This document shows, piece after piece, positions 63,400 to 64,000 of a stretch of DNA of 64,000 bases. Position numbers and translations under genes: made by a program. Source of the DNA: Planosporangium thailandense (GTDB lineage: Bacteria; Actinomycetota; Actinomycetes; Mycobacteriales; Micromonosporaceae); assembly GCF_011947195.1 (NCBI RefSeq), contig NZ_JAATVY010000023.1, positions 29,945 to 93,944 of the forward strand, in the 5' to 3' direction. Below the pieces are notes generated by a model. The model did not search any database. It had not been told where the DNA came from and saw nothing but the letters and a program-made list of their open reading frames with translations. Each line of letters starts with the position of its first letter. Within the stretch, counting starts at the first letter, position 1.

Positions 63400-63446
63400 C
63401 GTTCACACCGAAGAGGTCACTGGTTCGATCCCAGTATCGCCCACCA
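63400..63446 (+). tRNA. 3' fragment of tRNA-Val (anticodon CAC), probable attachment-site remnant
   Basis: The 47 bases include a 7-base anticodon loop with anticodon CAC (63404-63406) and U33, and the 3' anticodon stem CGAAG. They also include variable loop AGGTC, a perfect T-stem ACTGG/CCAGT around TTCGATC, the 3' acceptor strand ATCGCCC, discriminator A and encoded CCA (63444-63446). The matching 5' half is absent: upstream bases do not form a D-arm, and GGGCGAT is missing. A tRNA cut in the anticodon arm is the usual product of tyrosine-integrase insertion. It is therefore not a functional tRNA. Confidence 0.7.
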
Positions 63447-63461
63447 GCATTTATGCAGGTC

Positions 63462-63497
63462 AAACGCCCGTCACCGGAGCTCCGGTAACGGGCGTTT
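63462..63497. terminator. Strong hairpin after the tRNA-Val fragment
   Basis: AAACGCCCGT (63462-63471) pairs with ACGGGCGTTT (63488-63497). The inner part, ACCGGAG/CTCCGGT, is also a perfect palindrome, with one mismatch (C72/A87) between. It has A-runs on one side and T-runs on the other, so it can terminate in both directions. It follows the tRNA fragment by 15 bases and ends about 120 bases before the integrase stop. Confidence 0.7.
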
Positions 63498-63617
63498 CCC
63501 GTTGTGACCTTTACGTTGGGAGCAAACTGGGAGCACATGATCGTCGTAGACTCGCCTGTGGAGCGTCCCGGTGGACGTCGACGGTCGATCCCCACGCGCG
63601 ATCCGGGGCTGTGGCGG

Positions 63618-64000
63618 TCACGCCGCCGGCACCTCCCCCGCCACGTGGCCACTGTCGTCGCCGGTGGCCGGCGCCAACGGCTGGAGGCGTTCCCAGCGGC
63701 GTTGCAGCGCGTCGACGAGGTGTTGGCGCATGGCGGGGGGTGACGTGGCTGTAGATGCCCCGGACGCCGCCGAGGCGGTGACCCAGCCGTCGGGCCTGGG
63801 CGATCTCGGGGATGCCGTCCTCGATCAGCCAGGTCTTGTGCGTGTGCCGGAGATCGTGGAAGTGCATGCCGGCCAGGATCGGCGGGATGCCGGCGGCAGG
63901 GTCGCCGGCGACGGCGGGGGTCCAGGCGCGGCGGTTGAAGTTGGAGCGGCGCTGGAAGCCGCCCCTCGCGCCGGGGAACACCATAGGGTGATCGTGGCCA
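63618..64000 (-). pseudogene. Tyrosine recombinase (integrase), C-terminal part, frameshifted and cut by the window edge
   Basis: The minus strand encodes the catalytic C-terminus of a phage/ICE-type integrase: 'FPGARGGFQRRSNFNRRAW', the H-x-x-R box 'FHDLRHTHKTWL', the second His/Arg region 'RRLGHRLGGVRG', and the active-site Tyr in 'GIYSHVTP'. The frame then breaks at a run of six G (63735-63740; C on the coding strand). With one base fewer it continues as 'MRQHLVDALQRRWERLQPLA' and ends at TGA 63618-63620, as intact relatives do. The shift falls after the active-site Tyr, so activity might survive, or the run may be a sequencing error. The N-terminus lies beyond 64000. Confidence 0.75.

Noticed and set aside
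63370..63446. A complete tRNA-Val gene
   Set aside because: The 3' half is perfect but the 5' acceptor strand and D-arm are absent and the 5' anticodon stem pairs poorly, so it is a fragment.

Overview
The window is high-GC DNA with GTG and TTG starts, stop/start overlaps of the ATGA and GTGA type, and actinobacterial-style IS3, excalibur, UTRA and integrase proteins. It most likely comes from an actinomycete; the genus cannot be told from this sequence alone. About 55 genes, nearly all metabolic or transport, form one large catabolic region of about 60 kb. No core housekeeping genes are present.

Layout. (i) 1-3.4 kb is a worn left edge: the end of a GntR/UTRA regulator, a phosphotriesterase-like hydrolase, a small Cys/His protein, and transposase and other gene remnants. 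(ii) 3.9-15.2 kb is module 1: an alpha-hydroxyacid oxidase facing a minus-strand operon with a complete Dpp/Opp-type ABC transporter, a RidA remnant, a cupin, an M81/MlrC peptidase and an N-acyl-D-amino-acid deacylase. (iii) 15.5-30 kb holds two SDRs, an unusual IlvD/Edd dehydratase, a second deacylase, a second MlrC, an FAH-family hydrolase, a DSD1-type D-amino-acid enzyme, a class III aminotransferase and a D-lactate-dehydrogenase-like FAD/Fe-S fusion. (iv) 30-41 kb is module 2: a second transporter with a coupled SDR, then a tightly overlapped operon (M14 desuccinylase-like, threonine-synthase-fold enzyme, third MlrC, RidA, SMP-30 lactonase) divergent from an IclR regulator. (v) 42-60 kb is module 3, a very long minus-strand run: FAH, two D-2-hydroxyacid dehydrogenases, two more class III aminotransferases, an aldo/keto reductase, a third transporter, a Gfo/Idh dehydrogenase, a second IlvD/Edd, a tandem amidohydrolase and an enolase-superfamily dehydratase. 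A FadR-type GntR gene is divergent from it. (vi) 60.9-64 kb holds a LysR gene, an MFS exporter, a displaced tRNA-Val 3' end and the end of a frameshifted tyrosine integrase.

How the parts may work together (inference). Three peptide-type importers, three MlrC peptidases, two D-aminoacylases, a D-amino-acid PLP enzyme, three aminotransferases and RidA proteins suggest uptake and breakdown of acylated, D-configured or otherwise non-standard oligopeptides or amino-acid conjugates. Hydroxyacid, keto-acid and sugar-acid enzymes would process the carbon skeletons. A recurring operator built from GTTTCA/TGGAAC-like half-sites with fixed 5- and 4-base spacers occurs at seven promoters between 3.6 and 41.1 kb, including the one between the IclR gene and its neighbour. 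None was seen from 42 to 60 kb, where different palindromes lie beside the GntR gene. The region therefore looks like two regulons. A tRNA-Val attachment remnant and an integrase at the right edge suggest it is, or borders, an integrated island.
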